DNA of 64,000 nucleotides from Deltaproteobacteria bacterium (GCA_019307065.1 JAFDKH010000020.1:44226-108225); one strand, 5' to 3'. Positions 1 through 10,227 are shown, counted from the first letter of the stretch. The notes: generated by a model from the sequence alone, not told the origin. Program-made: numbers and translations.

Positions 1-1711
1 AGCGGCTCTTTTCGAGCTTTTCAATCAGCTGGTCCGGGATCGGCTCGTTGGTCTGGTAGTGCTTAGCATACATTTTCAACACTTCGGGCTCAGAGGCCCA
101 GTTTTCCATGATCTGCGAGGGCAGCTCAACGAAATCAACCTTGATGTTGTCCGAACTGCCCGCGTAAGTGGTGTCGGCCAGCAGCGCATGCAATGCGTGA
201 CCGAACTCATGGAAAAGCGTCTCAACTTCTTCGAAGCTCAAGAGCGCCGGCTTGTCCCCGGTAGGCATGGAGAAGTTACCCACGTTGACGATCAGCGGAG
301 TGATCTTCTTCCCTTCTCGGCGGGACTGTTCCCGGTAGCCTCCGCACCAGGCACCGCCACGCTTGCTGGCCCGCGGGAAGTAGTCCACATAGAAAATACC
401 GATATGGCTGCCGTCCTTTTCCTGGACCTCGAAGGTGCGCACGTCCTTGTGGTACTTGGGGATGTCGTCTCTTTCCTTGAATTGGATCCCGTATAACTTC
501 GTGGCGACCTCAAAAGCGCCGTTCAAGACATTTTCGAGCTTGAAGTAGGGCCGCAGCTCGTTTTCGTCCAGGTCGTACTTGGCTTTCCTGAGCTTCTCGG
601 CGTAGTACCACCAGTCCCAGGGCTGCAGTTTGAAATCCTGGCCTTCCTTCTTGATCAGAGCCTGTAGTTCCTCGGCCTCGCGTTTTGCCACCGGCAGGGC
701 CGCCTTCCAGACCTGGTCGAGCAGTTTGTAGACGTTCTTGGGGTTCTTAGCCATTCTTCTCACCAACTGGAAATCGGCGTAGGTTTTGTATCCAAGTAGT
801 TTGGCTTTCTCTACCCTGAGCGCGATGATCTTTTTCAGGTTCTCCTTGTTGTCCAGTTCGTCGCCGTTGTTGCCCCGCGAGATGTAGCCTGAAAACATCT
901 TCTCGCGCAGCTCGCGTCTGCTAGAAAATTGCAGGAAGGGAATCAAGCTGGGCTTGTGGAGGGTGAAGACCCACTTGCCCTCGTGACCGCGCTCTTTGGC
1001 AGCTTTCGTAGCAGCCGCGACGACCCGCTCGGGAAGGCCGGCCAGGTCCTCCTTTTTCTCCAGCACAATCTCGAACTTGTTGTTTTCTTTAAGAATGTTC
1101 TCCCTAAATTTCAGGTTCAGCAGTGAAAGCTGCTTGTTGATCTCCCGCAGCCTGACCTTGCTCTGATCGTCTAAGTCTGCGCCACCGCGGACGAAGTCCA
1201 GATAGAGCTCTTGCAACAGGGTGCTTTGTTCCACATTAAGCTTCAGTTCGTCTTTCTTTTCATAGATGACCTTGACCCGCTTGAACAGATCCTGATTGAG
1301 CAAGATGTCGTCTTTGTGCTTCGACAGCCTGGGGACCAACTTCTGGGCGATTTTCTGCATTTCGTCGTTGGTGTCGGCGCTCATCAGGCCGAAGAATGTT
1401 CGGGCAACCCGGGTGAGCGGCTCACCGGCCCGGTCGAGGGCTTCCACTGTATTTTCGAAGGTGGGGGCCTCCGATCTGCCGACGATCTCGGCAACTTGCC
1501 GGCTGTGAAGCTCCATGGCCTTTTCAAACGCCGGCAGATAATGCTCGTTCTTTATGCGATCGAAGGGCGGCGCGTCGAACGGGGTAGCGTACTCTTCGAA
1601 GAAGGGATTCGCAGCCATTTTCTCCTCAGGCGGTGGCGTCGTTTTCACCTGCTGGGTGCAGGCAGTAAAAGTAAGCACGAAGACAGCACACACAAGGCTG
1701 TAAACTTTCAT
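1..1711 (-). CDS. M3-family zinc oligopeptidase (peptidyl-dipeptidase Dcp-like) lipoprotein, 3' end cut by the window edge
   Basis: Open minus-strand frame absent from the ORF track because it runs off the window; translation starts MKVYSLVCAVFVLTFTACTQQ (lipoprotein signal) and contains LFHEFGHALHALL (HExxH) and M3-like sequence. Confidence 0.9.
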   Translation of the reverse strand, partial: MKVYSLVCAVFVLTFTACTQQVKTTPPPEEKMAANPFFEEYATPFDAPPFDRIKNEHYLPAFEKAMELHSRQVAEIVGRSEAPTFENTVEALDRAGEPLTRVARTFFGLMSADTNDEMQKIAQKLVPRLSKHKDDILLNQDLFKRVKVIYEKKDELKLNVEQSTLLQELYLDFVRGGADLDDQSKVRLREINKQLSLLNLKFRENILKENNKFEIVLEKKEDLAGLPERVVAAATKAAKERGHEGKWVFTLHKPSLIPFLQFSSRRELREKMFSGYISRGNNGDELDNKENLKKIIALRVEKAKLLGYKTYADFQLVRRMAKNPKNVYKLLDQVWKAALPVAKREAEELQALIKKEGQDFKLQPWDWWYYAEKLRKAKYDLDENELRPYFKLENVLNGAFEVATKLYGIQFKERDDIPKYHKDVRTFEVQEKDGSHIGIFYVDYFPRASKRGGAWCGGYREQSRREGKKITPLIVNVGNFSMPTGDKPALLSFEEVETLFHEFGHALHALLADTTYAGSSDNIKVDFVELPSQIMENWASEPEVLKMYAKHYQTNEPIPDQLIEKLEKSR

Positions 1712-1911
1712 TTTCGCTCCTTTTTTCTTGGTGAACGCTGATGCGCCGTTTGAATTTCCCAGACACGGGCCGATAGTATCCCGGCGAGATTTACGTGTAA
1801 AGAGTGCTGGACTGCCGATTGACTAGATTCGAATCATATATAATTAAAGTTCTTGCGAAAGCTATAATCCTTCGGTCTAATTCTGTCTCCCTAAGCACCT
1901 TAGGAGGTTAC

Positions 1912-2826
1912 ATGAAGGCTGTCCTGTCTACCCTCAAATTCATCGTTGTTTTTCTATTTGTCAGTCTACTCTCCAACTGCACCCACAGCCCAAAAGGCTT
2001 TAATCCGATTCATGGGTTCACTCCGCAAGCAAATTCACAGCTGGAAGCATTTTTTATAAAAACCCAGGTAGAAACCGGAAGAAAAGTTGCGGTTTTCGAC
2101 GGCGATGGGACCGTTCTCGGGCAAACCCCCCACTATCTGGCTGATGAGTGCATGTATATGTATGCCAAAAAGAAACCCGAGAAGAAACCGGAACTACTGG
2201 TCGAAATGGGAAAGATACGCAACGTATCTATGCGCTATGTTCAGGGAAGAGTGGAATACTTAGCCGGAGAAAGTGTGACTTTCCTGCGCGATATGGGCGA
2301 AAAGTGTTTCAACCAGCACTACTCAAAAAAGATCTTCGAGCCGAGCCGCCGTTTGATTCAGGTCCTGAAACAGCACGGTTTTGAAGTCTGGGTCGTGACC
2401 GGCTCACCCCAGGTGCTCTACCAACAATTTCTGGCCAAGCAACTCGATATCCCGATTATCAACGTCGTCGGAGTAAAATCGGTAGTCCGCGGCGGAATCG
2501 TAACCGGTGAGATGGTACCCCCAATACCTCAAGACCACGGCAAGAAAGAAGCCATCGAGACATTCATTCAAGAACAGCCGCTCTTCGTGGCCGGCAACAG
2601 CCGCGGAGACAAGGAGATGATCGAATACAGTCGCGGCCTGAGGATGATTGTGAATCCGGATGAACATGTCGCGCCCGACCAGAAACAAAGCATCGCCGAC
2701 TACGCCAAATCCGAAAACTGGCTGATTGTCAGGATTCGCGACGTACCCGAGCCTGGGTTTCCGTCCATTTCATCGAAGGCTTTCGGGATCAGAATCAATA
2801 AAACCCGGGATGTAAAAAGCGACTGA
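1912..2826 (+). CDS. HAD-family (phosphoserine phosphatase-like) hydrolase lipoprotein
   Basis: VAVFDGDGTVLG HAD motif I, VVTGSP motif II, AGNSRGDKEM motif IV; ATG at 1912 preceded by AGGAGG; lipobox LLSNC. Confidence 0.8.
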   Translation: MKAVLSTLKFIVVFLFVSLLSNCTHSPKGFNPIHGFTPQANSQLEAFFIKTQVETGRKVAVFDGDGTVLGQTPHYLADECMYMYAKKKPEKKPELLVEMGKIRNVSMRYVQGRVEYLAGESVTFLRDMGEKCFNQHYSKKIFEPSRRLIQVLKQHGFEVWVVTGSPQVLYQQFLAKQLDIPIINVVGVKSVVRGGIVTGEMVPPIPQDHGKKEAIETFIQEQPLFVAGNSRGDKEMIEYSRGLRMIVNPDEHVAPDQKQSIADYAKSENWLIVRIRDVPEPGFPSISSKAFGIRINKTRDVKSD

Positions 2827-2829
2827 CAA

Positions 2830-4320
2830 TCACGAGAAATCGCGCCTGAGCGAAATACCGCGCTTTTTCAGCAGCCGGTAAATAGTGACCACATTCACGC
2901 CGGCCCGGCGAGCAACCGCCTTGATATCCCCACGACATTCGCTGAGTAGATCTTCTAAGTATTGTCGTTCGAGGGGTTCCAACCAATGCTCGCGCATCTG
3001 CACAAGTGTCTTGTAGGCGAACTTCAACTGGGTGGACGCGGGAGTTACCGAGCGAATCGAACCGGGCAGATGCTCAGGCAGAATTTCTTCACTAGTAGTC
3101 ATGATTACGGCATGTTCGACTACGTTTTTCAGTTCGCGCATGTTGCCGGGAAAGTCATAGTTATACATCATCGCCATTGCTTGCGGAGATGTTCGTTTTA
3201 CTTCTTTTTTCATTTTCCTGGCTGCTTGTAATAGAAACACTTCGGTAAGCAACTCGAGGTTGGTCTTATAGCTACGTAGCGGAGGCAGTTGCAGGGTGAC
3301 CACGCTCAAGCGGTAGTAAAGGTCGTCGCGAAAGGTACGCTGGCGAACCATGTCCGCCAGATTGTGGTGGGTCGCACAAATCAGTCGTACGTCGACTCGC
3401 GCCGGAGGGACGTTGGAACCAAGCGGCTGAATCTCGCCGTCTTCGACTGCCCGCAAGAGTTTTGCCTGCAAAGACATAGGCATGTCACCGATCTCGTCGA
3501 GGAAAAGAGTGCCCTTGTGGGCCTTGGTGAATTCTCCGGTCTTGGCATAAGTGGCACCGGTAAAAGCCCCCTTGGCATGCCCAAACAGGGTGCTTTCCAG
3601 CAAGGCTTCCGGGATAGCCGCACAGTTGACCGTAATCATCGGCTGGCCCATACGGGTACTGTTGAAATGGATCGCATTGGCAACCAGCTCTTTGCCGGTC
3701 CCGCTTTCTCCATGAATCAATACCGGAGCGTCAGTCGGAGCTACTTGTTCGAGTTGGCGTTCCACTTCGAGCCATTCGGTCGACAGACCCTTGATTAGAA
3801 AAGGCCTGCCCTGCCCCGGTCCCTTCGACCAATATAGCTGGGCGCGGCGTAAAAACTTGGCTGACGACTCAGCCAGGCTCTGAAGTTCCTCGATGTGCTC
3901 GGTCCCGAAAGCATCCGGCTCTCGCGCCGAAACAGTGATTACTCCCATGGCCCGCTTTTGATAAGGGATTGGCACGGCCACGACCGATCGGACATCCTGA
4001 AAATATCTGGCATAATGAGGGTCGTTATTGGTGTCATTACACAGATAGGCTTGATTGTTGTCGTATACCCATAAGGCGATACCGTTCGGCCGATCATCTT
4101 GGCGATGGCGCAGCAACACTCCGGGCAGGTTGATAATCAAGTCATCGACCAGATGGAAATGGATCGCCAGACCTTTGGCTTTTCGATCCCATAAAAAGAT
4201 CGCCCCGTTGTGGGCATTGGTGCGTTCGAGGGCCAACTCCATGACCCGCCGCTCGAGCGACTCGGCTTCGGCCGAATGCAGGGCCTCGTCTGTCGGCGAG
4301 ATTAGTTTACTTTCACGCAT
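2830..4320 (-). CDS. GAF - sigma54 AAA+ - Fis HTH transcriptional activator
   Basis: GESGTGKE Walker A, GAFTGA loop, FLDEIGDM Walker B, C-terminal Fis-like HTH. Confidence 0.95.
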   Translation of the reverse strand: MRESKLISPTDEALHSAEAESLERRVMELALERTNAHNGAIFLWDRKAKGLAIHFHLVDDLIINLPGVLLRHRQDDRPNGIALWVYDNNQAYLCNDTNNDPHYARYFQDVRSVVAVPIPYQKRAMGVITVSAREPDAFGTEHIEELQSLAESSAKFLRRAQLYWSKGPGQGRPFLIKGLSTEWLEVERQLEQVAPTDAPVLIHGESGTGKELVANAIHFNSTRMGQPMITVNCAAIPEALLESTLFGHAKGAFTGATYAKTGEFTKAHKGTLFLDEIGDMPMSLQAKLLRAVEDGEIQPLGSNVPPARVDVRLICATHHNLADMVRQRTFRDDLYYRLSVVTLQLPPLRSYKTNLELLTEVFLLQAARKMKKEVKRTSPQAMAMMYNYDFPGNMRELKNVVEHAVIMTTSEEILPEHLPGSIRSVTPASTQLKFAYKTLVQMREHWLEPLERQYLEDLLSECRGDIKAVARRAGVNVVTIYRLLKKRGISLRRDFS

Positions 4321-4325
4321 AATAG

Positions 4326-4339
4326 TTGCATTATTGCAA
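4326..4339. promoter_or_regulatory. Palindrome TTGCA-TTAT-TGCAA, candidate upstream activating site
   Basis: Perfect 5-bp arms between the divergent sigma54 activator and the sigma54 promoter at 4424. Confidence 0.4.
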
Positions 4340-4423
4340 ATTTTTTACATGATATCAAGCAATATTTTCTCTCCTCGTGACACACTACTTTGTATTCATT
4401 GAACTTCATATTTTCAAACCTTT

Positions 4424-4438
4424 TGGCATGGCCATTGC
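4424..4438 (+). promoter_or_regulatory. sigma54 (-24/-12) promoter TGGCAT-N5-TTGC
   Basis: TGGCATGGCCATTGC, 46 bp before the ATG at 4485. Confidence 0.65.
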
Positions 4439-4484
4439 TAATGAACAAGTAACATATGTCATCACAATTTCAAGGAGCAGCGCC

Positions 4485-5132
4485 ATGAAGAAATTCAACC
4501 AAACCCTTTTCGTAGCAATTGCAGTTATAACCCTGTCCGCCTGTGGTGGAACAGATAATCGAGTCGTGGACCTATCTGAATCTGATCAACCGATCGAGCT
4601 AATCGACGATACCGGATTGCTGGCCTTTTTGAACGATCAAGTACATACGACTCGTACTTATCTGGATATTGGCTGCGACATCCGCAAAGATTCAGCAAAG
4701 TACATCATCGGCCATCGCGACGGCCTGGACGGCACACCCGGCACAGCCGATGACAATCTGTTCAACGACCTCGAAGAAGTCGGCAGTGTTTACAAAGTTG
4801 GACCTTCCACGTTGGAGAAATTATATATATGTGCTGCCGCCAGCGGTTATCTTTTCTCAAAAGAGGCCGGCCTGATCGCATTCATGAACGATCAAGCCGA
4901 AACAACTGTTGCGCGACTAGATGCCGACTGTGCCATCCGAAGCGACTCGGCTGAGTATCTAATCGGCCATCGTGACGGCCTTGACCTCATACCCGGCTCA
5001 CAAGACGACAACTTGTTCGACAACATCGAAGAGATCGACAATGTCTATATGGTGGGCCTGTGGACGATTAATCGTCTGTACGCCTGCGCAGAAGGATTCG
5101 GCTATTTCACACAAGATCCTGGTGCTTTATAA
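4485..5132 (+). CDS. Lipoprotein with two tandem ~83-aa helix-hairpin-helix-like repeats
   Basis: MKKFNQTLF...LSACGG lipobox; repeated IGHRDGLD..PG..DDNLF..(L/I)EE...VY.VG....(L/I)..LYACA units. Confidence 0.75.
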   Translation: MKKFNQTLFVAIAVITLSACGGTDNRVVDLSESDQPIELIDDTGLLAFLNDQVHTTRTYLDIGCDIRKDSAKYIIGHRDGLDGTPGTADDNLFNDLEEVGSVYKVGPSTLEKLYICAAASGYLFSKEAGLIAFMNDQAETTVARLDADCAIRSDSAEYLIGHRDGLDLIPGSQDDNLFDNIEEIDNVYMVGLWTINRLYACAEGFGYFTQDPGAL

Positions 5133-5133
5133 A

Positions 5134-6138
5134 TCAGACCTCATAGAGTATCGAGCGTATCTCTCTAAGTTGATGAATCATGGTGAGTGGGCTCTGGGTA
5201 GCTCCGGCCAGGCATCCGCAATTCGCACAGTCTGCATTTGGCGCAAAACATCTTCTCTTGTTCCAGGAAACATCATAATGGAGGGCTTCATCTCCCCAGT
5301 AACACGGGCCGCGGTGGTCGGCAATCGAGTACCATTTAATCATGGTCTCGCTGACCAATAGATCTTCTGGAAAGAGCTGTTTGACACGAATCAATTCCCG
5401 AATTATTGCCTGGCGAGCCTCGCTACCCAACTCCCAAGGATTGTAGCCGTCGTTCCTGGGCGTGTAGATGTTACACACAACTCCCGTGAAACCAGAGTCC
5501 CGGGCAAGCCGAACCACATGCTCGAGTTCGGTGTAGTTTTGCTCGGCCAGAACCATATTGATAACGACCCGATCGTCACCGGTAAAGTTTTTCAACACCC
5601 GGTCATAGACACCTTGTCCGCGAATGCTGTCGTTTATTTTACGCGAACCATCAATTGATACAAATAACCTGTGTTTGAACTCACTTGGAATCTTTATGGT
5701 TCCGTTTGTGATCACAAAAATGAAAGGAAAGATCTTGTGAGCCAACATTAAAATATCAATCCTGAGAGCAGGCTCACCGCCTACCAGGAGAATAAAGCGT
5801 ACGCCGTCTTCGTAAAGCTGCCTGAATCTCTTTTCCCAGACATCAAGCGGTTGATCCTGTTTGTTTAACTTGTCCCTTCCATAGAAATGATAGCAATGCT
5901 TGCAGTGCAGGTTGCAATTGTCGGTGATGTCTACCTCGGCACTGTGCTTAACACCGAGTACGATTCGCCTGAACTCGAGCCACGGAAAATAAAGCACTGC
6001 TTGCATACGCTTCATGATTTTCCCTACCAGTCGTGGTTGAAGAGTAGCAATGAATGCGGCCGGTTTCCACAAGGAATATGACTGAATTCGATTGTCTTGT
6101 TCCAAAAAGCAAGAGTGATATAGTCGGGCCGGACACAA
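5134..6138 (-). CDS. Radical SAM protein with Cys-rich C-terminus (SPASM-like)
   Basis: CNLHCKHCYHF (CxxxCxxC) and LLVGGEPALR; C-terminal CFAPNADCANCGC; true start may be an internal Met near 6015. Confidence 0.8.
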   Translation of the reverse strand: MCPARLYHSCFLEQDNRIQSYSLWKPAAFIATLQPRLVGKIMKRMQAVLYFPWLEFRRIVLGVKHSAEVDITDNCNLHCKHCYHFYGRDKLNKQDQPLDVWEKRFRQLYEDGVRFILLVGGEPALRIDILMLAHKIFPFIFVITNGTIKIPSEFKHRLFVSIDGSRKINDSIRGQGVYDRVLKNFTGDDRVVINMVLAEQNYTELEHVVRLARDSGFTGVVCNIYTPRNDGYNPWELGSEARQAIIRELIRVKQLFPEDLLVSETMIKWYSIADHRGPCYWGDEALHYDVSWNKRRCFAPNADCANCGCLAGATQSPLTMIHQLREIRSILYEV

Positions 6139-6162
6139 CCATTTGACTCCAAGGATCGGCAG

Positions 6163-7128
6163 ATGAACAGTAGTTCCAGCAATTCCAGCGACCGCCTACT
6201 AGACAAGTTAACGGCGCCCGATCGGGCCGGCGAGTTTGTCGGCCTGCTATTTGATTTCGGAATGAATCAGGAATTGAAACTCTACCTCTCGGCCAAGCGA
6301 GTTCTGGACCGACTTATTCGAATGGCCCAAAGCCCGTTTCTAAAACATGTAATCACCAAGCATTTCAGGCCTTTTCTCGATCGCGAAGCAGCCCGGGCAG
6401 AGCAACAGGGCGAATGTGTTTCTGCCTACCTCACCCCGCAGGCCAACCAGGTTTTCGACGATTTGTCCAGCCGACCGGTTCATCTCGAGCAACAGTTTCT
6501 CGAGAAGTTAATCAAACAGGATGCAGTCCGCCATCTAATAAAAATGATCGTTATCGAAACCATCAACCGCTTTATAAAAAGCATCAAGGGAGACGGTGAC
6601 GGGCTACTAGGCAAGGTCGGCAAGCTGGGAATTGGAAGCGGGCTATTTTCTAAAGTAGGCAAGCAAATCGAGGCGCACCTGCAATCCGCGGCGGCATCAT
6701 TTGTACAAGGCTCACTCGATCGGGTCATGAAAACCGTAGTCGCTACGGTCAGCTCACCGGAAATGGCCGTCCACCTCGGCAAACTGAACAAGGCGGGTTA
6801 CCGGGCCGTACTGGCGCTCGAAACCACCATCGTCTGGCAAGCCCTGTTGCGCCAGCCGCTCGACGATCTCCTGGCCGTTGTTCCGGGCCTATTGAGCTTC
6901 AACATTGATCGCGCGGTCGTTCAAGAAGCCGTCACCGCCGAAGTGAAGGCCGTCTTGGATGCCGAAGAATCAAAAACAATTCGTCAAATCGTCAATGACG
7001 ACCAGCTCACGGCCCAGTGGCGGGCCGAGTGCGTTGAAATCGGCAGTGAGCTCTTGTCCAACTTCGCAAGATCCCCGGAATTTCAAAGCTGGCTGGCAGC
7101 GGCCGATAAAGATAAATCAGAAGACTAG
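6163..7128 (+). CDS. Hypothetical protein (321 aa)
   Basis: Long ORF; no family recognised. Confidence 0.6.
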   Translation: MNSSSSNSSDRLLDKLTAPDRAGEFVGLLFDFGMNQELKLYLSAKRVLDRLIRMAQSPFLKHVITKHFRPFLDREAARAEQQGECVSAYLTPQANQVFDDLSSRPVHLEQQFLEKLIKQDAVRHLIKMIVIETINRFIKSIKGDGDGLLGKVGKLGIGSGLFSKVGKQIEAHLQSAAASFVQGSLDRVMKTVVATVSSPEMAVHLGKLNKAGYRAVLALETTIVWQALLRQPLDDLLAVVPGLLSFNIDRAVVQEAVTAEVKAVLDAEESKTIRQIVNDDQLTAQWRAECVEIGSELLSNFARSPEFQSWLAAADKDKSED

Positions 7129-7161
7129 CCTTCCGATCGATCCGCTACTTATGAACAGCAG

Positions 7162-7950
7162 CTATTCGGCAGTCACAACCATATAATCTTCTACAACGTT
7201 GAGTTTGACATCGTCGGTGCCTATATCGTCGTAGGGATCTTCGATATCTTCCTGGACGTTGTCCAGGGTCACCAGCACCAGGCTATAGAGAACCGCGACC
7301 AGGTAACCGACCAGCGGAAACAATTCCGACTTGTAGCACAGCGCCGCGAAATAGGGCCCGAATGCAATCGGGAAAAAGTTTAGAAACACTCTCGAGTAAG
7401 CTCTCAGCGACACCGGTGTCCGATAAGTGGCGATGTTGCGCATGCGCTCGTAGTCAATCATCATCTTGCTGACGTATTGGCTGGCGCGGGAAATCTCGCT
7501 ACCGGTCACCTTGGCCTCGCGCAGGGCCTCGTTCGAAGCGGAAAAGCGCGAGAAAACAGACATGACTTTGCTGAAACTGGCCTGCGAGCGGCCTTTCTCC
7601 ATGAGATCTTCCCGAATGGCTATGATCAAGTCTTCGATGATCAGCCTGACGCGTTTACAATGCTCAGATTCTTTATTGGCTTCACCGGGAACCCAATCAC
7701 GATGGGCGTAATAGAGAGCCACTCCATGGGCTTTGACTCCGGCAAAGAACTTGAGAGCCTCTTCACGGCGTTTGTAGGCAGCATTGATCGAAAAAACAAT
7801 CGGGAAAACGACCGCCAAGCCGATCAAACCAGTCGGAATCTCGGCCCGGATGTTGAAATATAAGCAGGCATAGGTCGACCCCACGGCCAGTAAGGAGACA
7901 ATGAATGTCTGCCAATCAACTACTGAGATGAAGTCCTTGAGTGTTTTCAT
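7162..7950 (-). CDS. Bestrophin-like membrane protein
   Basis: N-terminal TM helices and LDNVQEDIEDPYDDIGTDDVKLN bestrophin-like C-terminal motif. Confidence 0.6.
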   Translation of the reverse strand: MKTLKDFISVVDWQTFIVSLLAVGSTYACLYFNIRAEIPTGLIGLAVVFPIVFSINAAYKRREEALKFFAGVKAHGVALYYAHRDWVPGEANKESEHCKRVRLIIEDLIIAIREDLMEKGRSQASFSKVMSVFSRFSASNEALREAKVTGSEISRASQYVSKMMIDYERMRNIATYRTPVSLRAYSRVFLNFFPIAFGPYFAALCYKSELFPLVGYLVAVLYSLVLVTLDNVQEDIEDPYDDIGTDDVKLNVVEDYMVVTAE

Positions 7951-8143
7951 TTTTTTTCCTCGTCTATAAGAATATTTTAAGAAGAACAGTCACTGTTTCT
8001 GCATACGGAGAATATCTTAGTTTATCCGGCCAGACTCAAGAGTTATTTATTCTTTTTGCTATTTAAGATGTTTCAAAAATTTCACCTACCATAGCACCAT
8101 TGGTACATGTTATATCAACTCCAGAAATATTTCGGGGAGACCA

Positions 8144-8767
8144 ATGATGAAACCAGAAAAAACTTTGGACATGCGCGGTCGTACCTGTCCCGAGCCGGTA
8201 GTCGAAACCGGCAAGGCACTCAGCGATAATGATATTGTGAAACTCATAATCATAGTTGACAACGATGCAGCGGTCGAAAACGTTCAGCGGATGGTAACCA
8301 GTAAAGGCTGGTCGTCGACTGTCGAAAAGAAAAGTGACGACGAATTCATTGTGAAAGCGCTCAGAGGAGCATCGCAACTGTCAACTGCATCTGAAGATGA
8401 ATGTATCGTTTGTCAGGCACCTGAATCTCGACCCTGGGTGGCAATCCTGATTGCTTCATCCTGCTTCGGCCGGGGAGACGATGAACTTGGCCGCAAACTG
8501 ATGGGCGGATTCGTCAAGACGATCAAGCAACTGGATCCTGTCCCCGAGTGTATTATCTTCATCAACAGCGGCGTAAAATTGGTAATTCAGGGTTCAGAAG
8601 TAGTCGATGTTTTAAAAGAGCTTTCTGAATCCGGCGTGCAAATACTAGCCTGCGGCACTTGCCTCGAACATTTCAAGATCATGGATGAAATTGCCGTTGG
8701 CAACGTATCCAACATGCTCGAAATCGCTTCGACTCTTGTCTCGGCCGACCGCATAGTGCGACCGTAA
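8144..8767 (+). CDS. yedF: TusA-DsrE fusion, selenium-metabolism protein YedF-like
   Basis: LDMRGRTCPEPVVETGKAL (TusA CPxP) followed by a DsrE-like domain with LIASSCFGRGDDELGRKLM. Confidence 0.8.
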   Translation: MMKPEKTLDMRGRTCPEPVVETGKALSDNDIVKLIIIVDNDAAVENVQRMVTSKGWSSTVEKKSDDEFIVKALRGASQLSTASEDECIVCQAPESRPWVAILIASSCFGRGDDELGRKLMGGFVKTIKQLDPVPECIIFINSGVKLVIQGSEVVDVLKELSESGVQILACGTCLEHFKIMDEIAVGNVSNMLEIASTLVSADRIVRP

Positions 8768-8781
8768 CTATTGAGACCTGC

Positions 8782-10161
8782 TCAGGGCGGAAACACAAAT
8801 TCATCGCGAGATCTATACTTGAGACATTTGAAAACCGGGTTTTGAGAACCCTCCGACTGCAGCCGGGCTTGTTCAAGCAGATCGGCCTTTAACTGTTCGA
8901 GTCGCAGGCCTTTGGTTTCAGGCGCCGATGAAAAACCGCGCAGCTTGGCGGCGATTGACTGAGCAAAAAGCGAACCACCCAGCTTCTCATGCCGAATATT
9001 TGTCTCGCCCTTTTTCGAGGCTGCCAAAATACATACCGGCTGTCTGGCCTTCAAGACTGGCATACCAGCCCCGGTGCCGTCTGCCTGGATTCCATCAATC
9101 AGCAGCAGCAGCCTGGGTATGCTTTGCGACTGATTGACCATGTCAACAATGGACTGAAGGTTGAGCGGTAAACCTTTTCGACCAAACGAACCCTTGAACG
9201 GCAAAGCAAAAACGTCTGCATTTTTGGCTGCCTTGACCGGCCCCGTATAGGCAAAGATCATCAGATCGTTGTAGTCGGCATTCACTAACAGATGCTGCCA
9301 TTCGTCCAATATCTTTTTCACGGACACGTTCTTGGGCAACAACACTCGGACATTGCCGATTGAACGTAAACTCTTGTGCTCGAGTGCTGCGCCCAGCGCC
9401 TTGGCATCGTCTTTAACAAATTTGTAAGATTTATCCGCCGGCGATTTCTTCTTAGGCGACCCTAAGGCTACTATCAGAGCATGTACTCGGCCTCCCTTGG
9501 CCGAACAATTGTCACCCTGACAGCGACCGAGACATTTCTTGACGACTGGACCCTTTTTAGGCTTGGCCATAAAACAGACTTCTTTTTCGTCCGGCTTGAG
9601 TTCAACCTGGGTCACAAACTCGTGACTGCGATGGCTGGGAATCAAGCCGCCTTCGAGTAGATATGGTTTCTGCATGGCGGATGTCTGGACGAAGAGTTTC
9701 TCCAGTCCGTAACCAAGCACCATGCCGCGAACAAATTCCATAACCGAAAAACGGTACTTCTTGAAAAAACAAATAAGTGCTGGTCGCCCGCGTTTGGGAA
9801 CTCGCATGATCAGCAACCGAAAGGTATCAATCCGCCCCTTACTGGAGAATGTCCGTACGCTGACCAAATTGGCGCCTTCGGCCAGCTTCACCCGGGCAGT
9901 TTTGACCTGATAACCCTTCTTGGGGCTTGTCTGGATGATAACTGAAGAAAATTTGTCGGCCAGATGTACAGCCCGTATTCCCCTACCCCCAATGCCAAAA
10001 CGCAGTTTCATAGACCCTGCTTCGGTCAGAACAACTGACTTTCGGGCGACTCCCGACATGGTTTTCTTGACCCCCAGAAAGCGTACATAGACATCCGGAG
10101 CACCCAGGGCCGGCGGCGTAAAAATGCTTGCAAATAAAAGGCTAAATATGATCGTTCGCAT
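8782..10161 (-). CDS. Secreted caspase-like (C14-fold) protein lacking the catalytic dyad
   Basis: Signal peptide MRTIIFSLLFASIFTPPALGA; VHALIVALG..KFVKDDAKALGAAL...LMIFAYTGP...LLLLIDGIQADGTG pattern of caspase-like domains. Confidence 0.6.
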   Translation of the reverse strand: MRTIIFSLLFASIFTPPALGAPDVYVRFLGVKKTMSGVARKSVVLTEAGSMKLRFGIGGRGIRAVHLADKFSSVIIQTSPKKGYQVKTARVKLAEGANLVSVRTFSSKGRIDTFRLLIMRVPKRGRPALICFFKKYRFSVMEFVRGMVLGYGLEKLFVQTSAMQKPYLLEGGLIPSHRSHEFVTQVELKPDEKEVCFMAKPKKGPVVKKCLGRCQGDNCSAKGGRVHALIVALGSPKKKSPADKSYKFVKDDAKALGAALEHKSLRSIGNVRVLLPKNVSVKKILDEWQHLLVNADYNDLMIFAYTGPVKAAKNADVFALPFKGSFGRKGLPLNLQSIVDMVNQSQSIPRLLLLIDGIQADGTGAGMPVLKARQPVCILAASKKGETNIRHEKLGGSLFAQSIAAKLRGFSSAPETKGLRLEQLKADLLEQARLQSEGSQNPVFKCLKYRSRDEFVFPP

Positions 10162-10227
10162 AACGTATCTTGACGTTTCTGTTTTCGAAAAGGTCTGTAA
10201 ACGGGCCAACACTTCCAGGGCCGGCCC

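Noticed and set aside
9101-9115. CAG microrepeat within the caspase-like gene
   Set aside because: Low-complexity coding sequence (LLLLID on the minus strand)
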